Assembly (NCBI GenBank): GCA_958296065.1
Contig: CATQHX010000065.1
Location: 1-37,259 of the forward strand
Source of the DNA: Vicinamibacterales bacterium
GTDB taxonomy: Bacteria > Acidobacteriota > Vicinamibacteria > Vicinamibacterales > UBA8438
Length of the DNA stretch: 37,259 bases
Direction: 5' to 3'
The notes below the pieces were generated by a model that searched no databases, was not told where the DNA came from, and worked only from the letters and a program-made list of their open reading frames with translations. Shown one piece after another: positions 17,300 through 25,193 of the stretch. Positions within the stretch are counted from its first letter, which is position 1. Each line of letters opens with the position of its first letter. A program made the translations under genes and the position numbers.

Positions 17300-17466
17300 C
17301 GTTCTGGGATACGTCCGCGCTGCTGGCACTCGCGTTCGACGATCCGCGGCGGTCGTTCGCGGTGAATGCGCTCGAGGCCGACGACCGCATGGCGGTGTGG
17401 TGGGGCGCATCGGTGGAGTACTTCTCCGCCGTGGCACGACGCGAACGTGAGGGCAGTCTCACGGCG
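17296..17466 (+). pseudogene. VapC-type PIN toxin, truncated after about 57 codons
   Basis: ATG 17296 overlaps the antitoxin stop. The first 57 residues are a normal PIN start: FWDTSALLALAFDDP with catalytic Asp 5, and VWWGASVEYFSAVARREREG with the conserved acidic residue near 41. Full PIN toxins have about 130-140 residues with two further acidic residues; here the similarity stops exactly where the stop codon of the opposite-strand glycosylase gene begins (17467-17469). The frame then stays open to 18381, but that part is only the antisense of the glycosylase gene and is not PIN-like. A nuclease is not expected; whether a long hybrid peptide is made is unknown. Confidence 0.7.
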
Positions 17467-18183
17467 CTACAGCACTATGTCCAGCTCGCGCAGGGCGGCG
17501 TCGAAGACGCCGGGCCAGCCGCGGTTCGCCAGCGGGCTGGCCGGGCTCGGGTGGGGCGCGGCGCCGCATCGTGCACCGGCTTGTTCCGCGACGGGACGGA
17601 CCCGATCGGCCGCGAACCGGCCGATCCCGACCACCACCCTGGGTCGCAGGTGCGCCACGGTCGCCTCCAGCGCCTCGTCGCATATGGAGAACAGCCGCTC
17701 GCGTGCCTCGCGGGGGCGCAGCTTGTCGGGGGTGACGTTGCGGCCGCCGTCGTCGAGGAAGCACAGCGGGCAGTAGTTCCAGACGAAGGCGCGCCGGAAG
17801 AATTGCTCCGGGGTGCCGCAGCGCTCCCGCGCCCAGCCCCACAGGCGAGCTCCGCTGACCTCCCCGCGGCCGATCCCGAAGCCGAGCACGGGGCGCCGGG
17901 GGTGCTCGTGCGCGGGACGGCCCACCGGCGCCTCGATGGCGAGCCAGTCGCGCACCATCGTCACGTCGCCGAACGGCACCCCGGTCTGCGCCATCCCGAA
18001 CGGGCCGGGATTCATGCCGACGAACAGCATCTCGCGAGGCTCCCCGCCGTAGCGCTCCAGGTAGAGGCGGTGCGGCGCCCAGGCATAGTCGAGCGGCGCG
18101 TACGTGTGCGCAACCGGGGCGCCGAAGCGCAGGGCGCGGGTCCGCTTTCGCAAGCGCTCTCCGACCGCTGGCAGCCCGGACAT
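17467..18183 (-). CDS. SMUG1-family uracil-DNA glycosylase
   Basis: The product has 238 residues from ATG 18181-18183; a frame upstream remains open but without signal. The active-site motif MNPGPFGMAQTGVPFG (about residues 57-72) is that of SMUG1-type single-strand-selective uracil-DNA glycosylases, with the Asn that positions water, and HPSPASPLANRGW (about 207-219) is the DNA-intercalating motif of the family with its His. The central region WNYCPLCFL and RPRVVVGIGRFA also fits. It removes uracil and oxidised pyrimidines from DNA in base-excision repair in the cytoplasm. Bacterial SMUG1 homologs are about 240 residues, so this one is full length. The gene converges on the truncated PIN toxin with no spacer, as if the toxin's 3' end was replaced here. 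Confidence 0.9.
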   Translation of the reverse strand: MSGLPAVGERLRKRTRALRFGAPVAHTYAPLDYAWAPHRLYLERYGGEPREMLFVGMNPGPFGMAQTGVPFGDVTMVRDWLAIEAPVGRPAHEHPRRPVLGFGIGRGEVSGARLWGWARERCGTPEQFFRRAFVWNYCPLCFLDDGGRNVTPDKLRPREARERLFSICDEALEATVAHLRPRVVVGIGRFAADRVRPVAEQAGARCGAAPHPSPASPLANRGWPGVFDAALRELDIVL

Positions 18184-18323
18184 CGCCACAACCCTACCGC
18201 AGGCCGGCGGCGCGGGCCGTTTGTGATCCGGAATACGGCTGTCCACCGGTATACTGATGCACTCGTCGTGCCGGCAGATTGCGCCGTCGAGCGCGGCGGT
18301 CCGCCGGAGGGTTATGGTTGGGG

Positions 18324-18355
18324 CGGAAAGCGGAGCCGCGAGGCGACGATTTCCG
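18324..18355. repeat. REP-like hairpin element upstream of the DUF1592 gene
   Basis: Arms CGGAAAGCG and CGATTTCCG (one mismatch) enclose the 14-base loop GAGCCGCGAGGCGA. Nearly the same loop (GAGCCGTAGGCGA, GAGCCGTGGGCGA) and similar flanks occur in the array at 35969-36167, and related hairpins are at 22266 and 22333. It lies 40 bases before the start codon and within the likely 5' leader if transcription starts from the TATACT at 18250-18255. Confidence 0.55.
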
Positions 18356-18394
18356 GGCTCGGTCGTCAGCCGTTTAGCTGAGGAGCTAACGACC

Positions 18395-20845
18395 ATGTCG
18401 AAGATGCTGACTGCGCGGCTGGCGGGTCTGGTCGGACTGACTGCGGCGCTGGGCGTGCTGCCGCTTCACGCGGCGTCCGCCGAGGTGCGTGGCGGTCCGT
18501 CCGCGGCCGAGGCTCAGGCGCCGGCGCCTGAGCCGCCGTCCCGGGAGCTGTTCGATCGCTACTGCGTCACCTGCCACAACGAACGGCTGCAGACCGCGGG
18601 GCTCATGCTCGACCGGCTCGATGTCGGCGACGTCCACGGCAACGCCGAGACCCTGGAGAAGGTCGTCCGCAAGCTGCGTAGCGGGCAGATGCCGCCGGAA
18701 GGGCGGCCACGGCCCGATGCGCGGACGATCGACACCTTCGCCGGCGCACTGGAAGCGGCGCTCGACCATGCGGCGACCGTCGATCCGAACCCGGGTCGCG
18801 TCGCCTCGCGCCGGCTGAACCGGCTGGAGTACGTCAACGCGGTCCGCGATCTGCTGGACCTCGAGATCGACGGCGAGGCGCTGCTGCCGAGCGACATGGC
18901 GGGCTTCGGGTTCGACAACAACGCCGACGTGCTGTCGATCACCCCGGCACTGATGGGCCGCTACATCGCCGCGGCCACCAAGATCAGCCGCGTCGCGGTC
19001 GGCAGCCCGGACAACCGGCCGGTCATGCAGGTCTACAAGGTGGGCTACGAGCGGCGCGACGTCCGGCGCAACGAGGACATGCCGTTCGCCACGCACGGCG
19101 GGCTGGCGGTGCGCCACACGTTCCCGCTCGACGGCGAGTACCTGTTCGCGATCCGGCTCAAGCGGAACGAGACCATCGAGACCATCGACGGCATCGCGGA
19201 GGACGAGCACCAGATCGAGCTGCGAATCGACCACGCGCTCGTCCGGCGCTTCGATATCGGAGGGAAGTTTCCGGGGCCGGACCCGGGGATGCTGATCGCG
19301 GTGCCGGAGGACGACGTCGAGGGGCAGCGGCTGCACGAGTACCGGATGACCGCCGACCACGAGCTGGAGATCCGGGTGCAGGTCAACGCCGGGACCCGCC
19401 TGGTGTCCGCCGGGTTCACCGATTCGGCGCCCTCGCCGAACGTGCCGGCCGACTTGCCCGGCATCGACATGCTGTACATCTCCGGACCGTTCGACGGAAC
19501 CGTTCCGGAGGATACGCCGAGCCGGCAGCGCATCTTTACGTGTCGCCCGGCCGGCGCAAGCACCGCGGCCGAAGAAGCGTGCGCCCGCGAGATCATCGGG
19601 TCCCTGGCGCGGCGCGCCTACCGCCGGCCGGTGAGCGATGCCGACGTCGACCCGTTGCTGGCGGTCTATCGCGAAGGCCGCGCCGCCCGCGATTTCGAGG
19701 CGGGCATCGAGCGTGCTCTCGAGGCGCTGCTGTCGATGCCGAGCTTCCTGTTGCGGGTCGAGCGGCAGCCGGTCGATACCCAGCCGGGCGCAATCTACCG
19801 CCTGAGCGAGCTGGAGCTGGCCTCGCGGCTCTCCTTCTTCCTCTGGAAGAGCATCCCGGACGACGAGCTGCTGGACCTTGCGGTTGCCGACCGGTTGAGC
19901 GAGCCGGACGTGCTCGCGGCACAGGTGCGGCGCATGCTCGCCGACCGCCGCGCCGTACGGTTCATGAACGACTTCGTGGGGCAGTGGCTGGCGGTCCGCA
20001 ACATCGACTCGCAGGATCCGGACGGGGCGCTGTTCGCCGGCTTCAACGACTCGCTGCGCACCGCGATGGTGCGCGAGACGGAGCTGTTCTTCGAGAGCCA
20101 GGTGCGCGAGGACCGGCCGATCCCGGAGCTGCTGCAGGCGGACTACACGTTCCTGAACGAGCAGTTGGCCCGCCACTACGGCGTGGAGGACGTCTACGGC
20201 AGCCGGTTCCGGCGCCATACGTGGAACGACGACCGCCGGCACGGGCTGCTGGGCCACGCGAGCCTGCTGACGGTGACCTCGTACGCCAACCGGACGTCGG
20301 TGGTGCTGCGCGGCAAGTGGGTGCTCGAGACGCTGCTCGGCTCGCCGCCGCCCCCGCCGCCGGCCAACGTGCCGCCGCTGGAGGAGAACGACCGGCGCAA
20401 CCCGACGTCTCTGCGCGAGCGGATGGAGCTGCACCGCAGCAGCCCGGTCTGTGCGAGCTGTCACCGGCGGATGGATCCGCTCGGCTTCGCGATGGAGAAC
20501 TTCGACGCGATAGGCCGCTGGCGGGAGGACGACGGCGGCGCGGAGATCAACTCGACCATCGAGCTGTCGGGGCGCACCATCGACTCTCCGCGCGCCTTCC
20601 GGGAGGCGTTGCTGGCCGAGGGCGACGACGAGTTCATCCGGACGGTGGCGGAGAAGCTGCTGATCTACGCGTTGGGCCGCGGCGTCGACTACTACGACCA
20701 GCCGGCCCTGCGGCGGATCGCGCACGAGTTGGGAGAGGACGACTATCGTTGGTCGTCGCTGGTGCAGGCCGTGGTCGCGAGCAACCAGTTCCGGTTGCGG
20801 CGGGCGCCGCGTCCGGAGGAGAGCATCACGGCGAATCAGCAGTAG
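18395..20845 (+). CDS. DUF1592-family c-type cytochrome (planctomycete-type, DUF1587/1595/1592/1588/1585)
   Basis: The product has 816 residues from ATG 18395, with GAGGAG ten bases upstream. A signal peptide (1 to about 28) is followed by a haem site CVTCH in RYCVTCHNERLQTAGL (about residue 58), then the domain series of this family: RRLNRLEYVNAVRDLLDL (DUF1587, about 145), long middle regions (DUF1595/1592; ELASRLSFFLWKSIPDDELLDLA near 480), CASCHRRMDPLGFAMENFD (DUF1588, about 688, a second CxxCH) and KLLIYALGRGVDYYD to SSLVQAVVASNQFRLR (DUF1585). It is a periplasmic electron-transfer protein of unknown substrate, nearly always encoded next to a DUF1552 protein as it is here, 67 bases upstream. 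A hairpin places the ribosome binding site in its loop at 18372-18390. Confidence 0.93.
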   Translation: MSKMLTARLAGLVGLTAALGVLPLHAASAEVRGGPSAAEAQAPAPEPPSRELFDRYCVTCHNERLQTAGLMLDRLDVGDVHGNAETLEKVVRKLRSGQMPPEGRPRPDARTIDTFAGALEAALDHAATVDPNPGRVASRRLNRLEYVNAVRDLLDLEIDGEALLPSDMAGFGFDNNADVLSITPALMGRYIAAATKISRVAVGSPDNRPVMQVYKVGYERRDVRRNEDMPFATHGGLAVRHTFPLDGEYLFAIRLKRNETIETIDGIAEDEHQIELRIDHALVRRFDIGGKFPGPDPGMLIAVPEDDVEGQRLHEYRMTADHELEIRVQVNAGTRLVSAGFTDSAPSPNVPADLPGIDMLYISGPFDGTVPEDTPSRQRIFTCRPAGASTAAEEACAREIIGSLARRAYRRPVSDADVDPLLAVYREGRAARDFEAGIERALEALLSMPSFLLRVERQPVDTQPGAIYRLSELELASRLSFFLWKSIPDDELLDLAVADRLSEPDVLAAQVRRMLADRRAVRFMNDFVGQWLAVRNIDSQDPDGALFAGFNDSLRTAMVRETELFFESQVREDRPIPELLQADYTFLNEQLARHYGVEDVYGSRFRRHTWNDDRRHGLLGHASLLTVTSYANRTSVVLRGKWVLETLLGSPPPPPPANVPPLEENDRRNPTSLRERMELHRSSPVCASCHRRMDPLGFAMENFDAIGRWREDDGGAEINSTIELSGRTIDSPRAFREALLAEGDDEFIRTVAEKLLIYALGRGVDYYDQPALRRIAHELGEDDYRWSSLVQAVVASNQFRLRRAPRPEESITANQQ

Positions 20846-20912
20846 CTTGCGGCGAATCGAGGGCAACGCAATCGACCGGATGGCACGCGCGCTTGCCGAA
20901 GGGAGTTCCGGC

Positions 20913-22262
20913 ATGTTCATCACGAAGAAGCATCTGTCCCGGCGCACGGTACTGCGCGGCCTCGGCGCGACGGTTGCGCTGCCGCTGCTCGACGGCATGG
21001 TTCCCGCCCTGACCGCCACCAGCCGCACCGCGGCGGCCCCCATCAGGCGGCTGGGCGTCTTCTACGTTCCCAACGGGATGTCGATGCCCTACTGGTTCCC
21101 GAAGGCCGCGGGGCCGATGCAGAACCTGCCGCCGACGCTGCAGTCGCTCGACCACATGAGAGAGCGGGTGCTGCTGTGCGGCGGGCTGGACGACGAGCCG
21201 GCGAACCTCGTCAAGGGGGGCGGCGACCACGCGCGGTCGGCGGGCACGTTCCTGACCGGGGTGCCGTTCAAGATCACCAACGGCGCCGATGTCTACGCCG
21301 CGGTGTCGATGGACCAGATGGCGGCGCGGGAGCTCTCGAAGGAGACCCAGATCGCGTCGCTGGAGCTGGGCATCGAGTCGAACGCGATGGTGGGCAACTG
21401 CGACGGCGGCGCAAGCTGCGCCTATACCAACACCATCGCCTGGCGGACGCCCACCACCCCGCTGCCGATCGAGAACGATCCGCGCGCGGTGTTCGAGCGG
21501 CTGTTCGGCACCAGCGGCAGCACCGATCCCGAGGCGCGCCGGGAGCGGCTGCGGCGCGACCGCAGCATCCTGGACGCGGTCGGCGCGGAGCTGGCGGACC
21601 TCGGGCGGGTCATCGGACCGGGCGACCAGATAAAGCTGGACGAGTACCTGGACGCGCTGCGCGACGTCGAGCGCCGCATCCGGATGGCGGAAGAGCAGAG
21701 CGCGCGCGAGCTGCCGGTCGTCGATCAGCCGGTCGGGGTGCCCAACGACTACCAGGAGCACGCCCGGCTGATGATGGATCTGCTGGCGCTGGCCTACCAG
21801 ACCGACCTGACCCGCATCAGCACGTTCATGCTGGCGCGCGAGGTCAGCGGGCGCGCGTATCCCGAGATCGGGGTTTCCGACTCGCACCACCCGCTGTCGC
21901 ACCACCAGGACGAGCCGGCCAAGCTGGAGCGGCTGCACAAGATCAACGAGTACCACTTCCGGCAGTTCGCCTACCTGGTCGAGAAGCTCGCGGGGCTTCC
22001 CGAGGGCGACGGCAACATGCTCGACTCGACGCTGTTCCTCTACGGGACCGGCATCAGCGACAGCAACACGCACTTCCACGACGATCTGCCGATAGCGCTC
22101 GTCGGCGGCAAGGCGGCCGGGATCGAGGGCGGGCGCTACATCCGCTACGCGGACGACACGCCGCTCGCCAACATGCACATCACGATCCTGGAGAAGCTGG
22201 GGGTACCGTTGGAGGCGCTCGGGGACAGCACGGGGAAGGTCGACCGGCTTACGGGCGTCTAG
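20913..22262 (+). CDS. Tat-exported DUF1552 protein
   Basis: The product has 449 residues from ATG 20913, preceded by AAGGGAG. The N-terminus MFITKKHLSRRTVLRGLGAT is a textbook twin-arginine leader (SRRTVLRG), so the protein folds in the cytoplasm before export. The body matches DUF1552: FYVPNGMSMPYWFPK (about 70), LCGGLDDEPAN, GGGDHARSAGTFLTGV (about 110) and SDSHHPLSHHQDEP (about 325) followed by LDSTLFLYGTGISDSNTHFHDDLP. The family resembles sulfatase/DUF1501-type alkaline-phosphatase folds and is rich in His/Asp that may bind metal, but no reaction is known. The partner DUF1592 cytochrome is directly upstream and a small cytochrome downstream, after two hairpins. Confidence 0.92.
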   Translation: MFITKKHLSRRTVLRGLGATVALPLLDGMVPALTATSRTAAAPIRRLGVFYVPNGMSMPYWFPKAAGPMQNLPPTLQSLDHMRERVLLCGGLDDEPANLVKGGGDHARSAGTFLTGVPFKITNGADVYAAVSMDQMAARELSKETQIASLELGIESNAMVGNCDGGASCAYTNTIAWRTPTTPLPIENDPRAVFERLFGTSGSTDPEARRERLRRDRSILDAVGAELADLGRVIGPGDQIKLDEYLDALRDVERRIRMAEEQSARELPVVDQPVGVPNDYQEHARLMMDLLALAYQTDLTRISTFMLAREVSGRAYPEIGVSDSHHPLSHHQDEPAKLERLHKINEYHFRQFAYLVEKLAGLPEGDGNMLDSTLFLYGTGISDSNTHFHDDLPIALVGGKAAGIEGGRYIRYADDTPLANMHITILEKLGVPLEALGDSTGKVDRLTGV

Positions 22263-22265
22263 GAG

Positions 22266-22308
22266 CTTGCGCCGCAGGACGCAGCGAAGCGAAGTGCTGC
22301 GGCGCAAG
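22266..22308. repeat. Intergenic hairpin 1 between DUF1552 and cytochrome genes
   Basis: A perfect 12-base inverted repeat, CTTGCGCCGCAG with CTGCGGCGCAAG, around a 19-base loop rich in GCGAAGCGAAG. It begins four bases after the DUF1552 stop. No T tract follows, so a processing, stability or REP-type role is as likely as termination. Confidence 0.6.
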
Positions 22309-22332
22309 GTCATGGGGAGCGGGGGGGATGGG

Positions 22333-22362
22333 CCGAAACGCCGAGTCAGCGAGGCGTTTCGG
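22333..22362. repeat. Intergenic hairpin 2 between DUF1552 and cytochrome genes
   Basis: A perfect 10-base inverted repeat, CCGAAACGCC with GGCGTTTCGG, around GAGTCAGCGA. The outer GAAACG arm and the GAG...GCGA loop ends resemble the repeat hairpins at 36137-36161 and 18324-18355. It lies 30 bases before the cytochrome start. Confidence 0.6.
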
Positions 22363-22392
22363 GGCGCTAGGACTGACGGGCGAGGAGTGGAA

Positions 22393-22869
22393 GTGAGGAG
22401 TTGCGTTGCGCGCGGGTTGGCACTCGGTCTGGTAGCCGCGGCATCGATCTTCGTCGGTGAGGGCCTGCGTGCGCAGGACGGCCCGAAGCCCTACCCGATC
22501 TACACGGCCGATCACCTCGCCGCCACCATGGAGCCGCTCGGCCCGAACTTCAACGCGGCGGTGCGCGCCCTCGAAGCAGGCGACTATCTGGCGGCGAAGG
22601 AGCGGCTCGCCCGGGCGCGCGAGCAGATGGCCACCACCATCACCTTCTGGCGGCAGCGCGAGCGGGAAGACGGCATCGGCTTCGTCCGGACTGTGGTTCG
22701 AGCGATGGACGACCTCGACGCGGCGATGTCGGTGGACGTCGTCGATGCCGAGGCCGCATCGCGCTTCGCCGCCGACGTGCAGGCGGCCTGCAACGCGTGC
22801 CACACGGTCTATCGCGAGCCCGACCCGGAGGGCGGGTTCCGTCTGAAGGCCGAGGCGCTCGAGCGGTAG
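22393..22869 (+). CDS. Cytochrome c'-like exported monohaem protein
   Basis: The product has 158 residues. GTG 22393 is chosen because GAGGAG lies 6-7 bases upstream; GTG 22387 is an alternative. Residues 1-28 form a signal peptide (ALGLVAAASIFVGEGLRAQ). The mature part is almost all helical, with a single haem site CNACH in QAACNACHTVYRE near residue 135, i.e. close to the C-terminus as in class II cytochromes (c'/c556), where four helices precede the haem. It is probably a soluble periplasmic electron carrier or gas-binding cytochrome. It follows the DUF1592 and DUF1552 genes in the same direction, and could pass electrons to or from the DUF1592 cytochrome; that is inference from position. 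Confidence 0.75.
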   Translation: MRSCVARGLALGLVAAASIFVGEGLRAQDGPKPYPIYTADHLAATMEPLGPNFNAAVRALEAGDYLAAKERLARAREQMATTITFWRQREREDGIGFVRTVVRAMDDLDAAMSVDVVDAEAASRFAADVQAACNACHTVYREPDPEGGFRLKAEALER

Positions 22870-22916
22870 GTTCCTCCGCGATTGCACGTTCCGGCGCGGC
22901 GTCGATGCGGCCTGTC

Positions 22917-22949
22917 GCCGGGGCCGCGCCGGGGCCGCGCCGGGGCCGC
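22917..22949 (+). repeat. Short GC tandem repeat, 3 x 11 bases
   Basis: The unit GCCGGGGCCGC is repeated three times without change immediately before the Uma2-like gene start. Each unit contains a GGGGCC core. It may be a replication-slippage product; an effect on translation of the downstream gene is possible but unproven. Confidence 0.7.
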
Positions 22950-22958
22950 CTCGACATC

Positions 22959-23711
22959 ATGAAACGCCCCTCAACGACACTTGCCGGTCCGCTGGGCTCC
23001 ACCATCCATGTTCTGCATGCCGATGCCGCCACGGTAGCGGCCCTGGCTGCGCTCGACTGGAACCGATGTTTCCCGCGCGTCTGCCTCGATCCGGTTCGGG
23101 GCCTCGTCACGCTGATGACCCCCTCGCGCCTGCACGACGACCTGTCGGAGATTCTCTCGCACATCGTGGATACCGCGGGTTCCGCGGTTTCCGGAGCTTC
23201 CAAGGGCCTCCGCACTACCCGCCTCCGCGGCCGCGGCGATCCCCCCGGCACCGGCCTGGAGCCGGACTGCGCGTTCTACGTCGGCGAGCGCGCCCGGGGC
23301 TATCAGGCGGCTCTCGTAGCGGGCGAGCCGGCAGCCGATGCCTTTGTGGAGAACACCGCGCCCGATCTCGTGGTGGAGGTGGAGATCACCAGCGCCGACG
23401 AGGGCAAGATCGAACGTTACGCGGAGTTGGGCGTGCGCGAGCTGTGGCGGCTGCATGGCCGCAAGGGGACCCGCGATCTGCGGGTCGACTTCCTCGCGCT
23501 TCGATCCGGAGAGGATCCGCGCCCAGTCCGTGCATCGGACGTCCTCGGCGGTCTGACGTCCGATGACGTCCGCGAGGCGGTAGATGGCGTTCGGTTCAGC
23601 ATGACCGTTCAGGAGCGAATCGACGCTGTCGCTCGCATCGTGCGCCGCCGGCAGGGTGCCAGCGTGCGGGTGCGTGAGGCGGACGCGCCGTACGCCGCCC
23701 GTTCCGGTTGA
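22959..23711 (+). CDS. Uma2-family (DUF820) putative endonuclease
   Basis: The product has 250 residues from ATG 22959; no good ribosome binding site is seen and an upstream ATG at 22905 is possible. The C-terminal half carries the restriction-endonuclease-like core of the Uma2 family: EPDCAFYVGERA (about residue 100, the PD motif), APDLVVEVEITSADEGKIERYAELGVRELWRL (about 137-168) with the conserved acidic pair and a Lys. RGLVTLMTPSRLHDDL near residue 50 is the usual family entry motif. Uma2 proteins are named as putative nucleases; most have no known biological target and occur in many copies in some genomes. It follows the cytochrome gene by 90 bases but is functionally unlike it. Confidence 0.82.
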   Translation: MKRPSTTLAGPLGSTIHVLHADAATVAALAALDWNRCFPRVCLDPVRGLVTLMTPSRLHDDLSEILSHIVDTAGSAVSGASKGLRTTRLRGRGDPPGTGLEPDCAFYVGERARGYQAALVAGEPAADAFVENTAPDLVVEVEITSADEGKIERYAELGVRELWRLHGRKGTRDLRVDFLALRSGEDPRPVRASDVLGGLTSDDVREAVDGVRFSMTVQERIDAVARIVRRRQGASVRVREADAPYAARSG

Positions 23712-23753
23712 CGAGCACCGCCGCGCGGTCGGACCTCCTGCCTGGGCATCCGT

Positions 23754-24509
23754 TCAACGGGCACGCAGCACGAAAAACTCGTAACCGTAGCAATCCGCGT
23801 AGGCGCCCCAGACGTCGATCTCGCGCTGACACTGGTCCGCCAACTCCTGTGCGTCCGGCGCGTCGGCGTAGCGCTTGCGGAATGCGGTTACGTTCCCCTG
23901 GAGGGGCCTGTAGTAGTCGTCCCACCAGGCCGACGCCGGAAGCGGAAAGTGGCCCACCGTCTCGAACCCGCAATCATCGATGGCCTCCAGAAGGGCGGAC
24001 GTCTCGCGGATCGCGGGGTACTCCTGCCTCCAGAACGCCGCGCATTCCTGCGGCGGGTTCGGCCTGGTCCAGCAGACTTCGGTCAAGGCGACGTGACCGC
24101 CTGCGACGAGCAGGCGGCGCCAGTGCCGCAGGGCCTCTTCCACGCCCATGATGTAGATCGCGCCCTCGCACCAGATCAGGTCGAAAGAGGCCTCCGCGAA
24201 GTCCAGATGCCGCATGTCGCCAACGCGAGCCTCGACGCGGTCGGCCAGACCGAGACGACGGGCTTCCTGATTCAGGACCTCGACGAACGGTCGATGGTTG
24301 TCCACGGCGACGACGCGGACCGGTGCGTTCTGCGCCAGGACCCGAGTCTGGCAGCCAGTCCCGCAGCCTACGTCCAGGACGCGGGTGTCGGGCCCGATGT
24401 CCGGGACCAGGGCGAGGGCCCGGAGCGTGCTCGCGGCATCTCCCGGTCCCTGTCGGGGCAGTCCGCTGAACAACTCGAAGAACAGCGCGGTCGGGGTGTC
24501 TTCCGCCAT
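23754..24509 (-). CDS. Class I SAM-dependent methyltransferase
   Basis: The product has 251 residues from ATG 24507-24509. The cofactor-binding motif I VLDVGCGTGCQT is at about residue 44, motif II acid in VVAVDNHRPF (about 70), DMRHLDF (about 98) and the post-motif FDLIWCEGAIYIMG (about 108-121), all standard for Rossmann-fold methyltransferases of the Methyltransf_11/25 type. LRHWRRLLVAGGHVALTEV matches motif III. The C-terminal 90 residues (SAWWDDYYRPL, YADCYGYEFFVLRAR) are the substrate part and are not recognised. It is cytoplasmic. It starts 30 bases downstream of the MBL hydrolase stop, so both are likely in one transcript; the acceptor is unknown. Confidence 0.88.
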   Translation of the reverse strand: MAEDTPTALFFELFSGLPRQGPGDAASTLRALALVPDIGPDTRVLDVGCGTGCQTRVLAQNAPVRVVAVDNHRPFVEVLNQEARRLGLADRVEARVGDMRHLDFAEASFDLIWCEGAIYIMGVEEALRHWRRLLVAGGHVALTEVCWTRPNPPQECAAFWRQEYPAIRETSALLEAIDDCGFETVGHFPLPASAWWDDYYRPLQGNVTAFRKRYADAPDAQELADQCQREIDVWGAYADCYGYEFFVLRAR

Positions 24510-24539
24510 TGCGCTTCGAGGGTAAGCGTGGTTGCGCGG

Positions 24540-25193
24540 CTACTTCAGGCCGTGCCGCGCCTTGAACACGGGCCAGTTGCGCTTCAAGTCGAGGAATGCA
24601 TCGAGGTCCCCGCACAGCAGGAACGGGTTGGTCCGCTTCTCGATCGCCAGGGTGGAACTCGGCCGCACGCCGTAGTCGTGCCCCGGCCAGACGGTGGCGT
24701 CGTCGGGAAAGGTGTCGACGACACGCTGAAGACTGTTCCACTCGGTCGCCGCGTCCTCGTCGGTCCCGGTGCCGCCCACCTTGCCCACGAACACGAGGTC
24801 CCCCGTGAAGAGCAGCCGGTGTGTCGGTTCGTAAAGGACGAGGTGGTCCGCCGCGTGTCCCGGCACGTGGAGGCAGTCGAGCGCCAGCGCGCCGATCTCC
24901 AGCAGCGCCCCCTCGTCGAGCCGGACGCTCGGGTCGACCGGACAGGCGGGATGGGCGGCCACCGCCGCCCCGGTCAGCCGCACGGCCTCCGCGTTTCCCT
25001 CCGTGTGGTCGGGGTGTCCGTGCGTGTTGACGACATGGGTTACCGTGAGCCCCTGCGCGGCGGCTCGCTCAACCATCGTGCCGGGCGAATAGGAGGGGTC
25101 GATCAGGACGGCGGCCTGCGCGTCGCGGTCGCCGAGGAGGTAGCCGAAATTCCGGTCGCCGCCGGTGCGAATCTGTTCAAATACAAGCTTCAC
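24540..25193 (-). CDS. MBL-fold hydrolase, glyoxalase II-like
   Basis: The product has 217 residues. GTG 25191-25193 is preferred (MKLVFEQIRTGGDRNFGYLL); the frame is open further upstream but includes the AT-rich promoter region. The zinc-binding motif THGHPDHTEGN (about residue 60) and further ligands HVPGHAADHLVLY (about 111), LLFTGDLVFVG (Asp near 132) and VWPGHDYG (about 170) are all present, the full set for a metallo-beta-lactamase-fold hydrolase of the hydroxyacylglutathione hydrolase/persulfide dioxygenase-like group. The substrate (thioester or persulfide) is not certain. No signal peptide, so cytoplasmic. The upstream TAAAATATACAAT stretch is a likely -10 region, close to the start codon. 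Confidence 0.88.
   Translation of the reverse strand: MKLVFEQIRTGGDRNFGYLLGDRDAQAAVLIDPSYSPGTMVERAAAQGLTVTHVVNTHGHPDHTEGNAEAVRLTGAAVAAHPACPVDPSVRLDEGALLEIGALALDCLHVPGHAADHLVLYEPTHRLLFTGDLVFVGKVGGTGTDEDAATEWNSLQRVVDTFPDDATVWPGHDYGVRPSSTLAIEKRTNPFLLCGDLDAFLDLKRNWPVFKARHGLK

Noticed and set aside
1801..17466. The two PIN fragments as halves of one split gene
   Set aside because: They belong to different PIN subgroups (FitB-like tail, another VapC-type head) and lie 15 kb apart.
17296..18381. 361-residue PIN fusion protein
   Set aside because: Only the first 57 residues are PIN-like; the rest mirrors the SMUG1 gene. Treated as a truncated toxin.
18386..21043. Minus-strand open frame of about 885 codons
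   Set aside because: Antisense to the DUF1592 cytochrome gene; Arg/Val/His-rich, no motifs.
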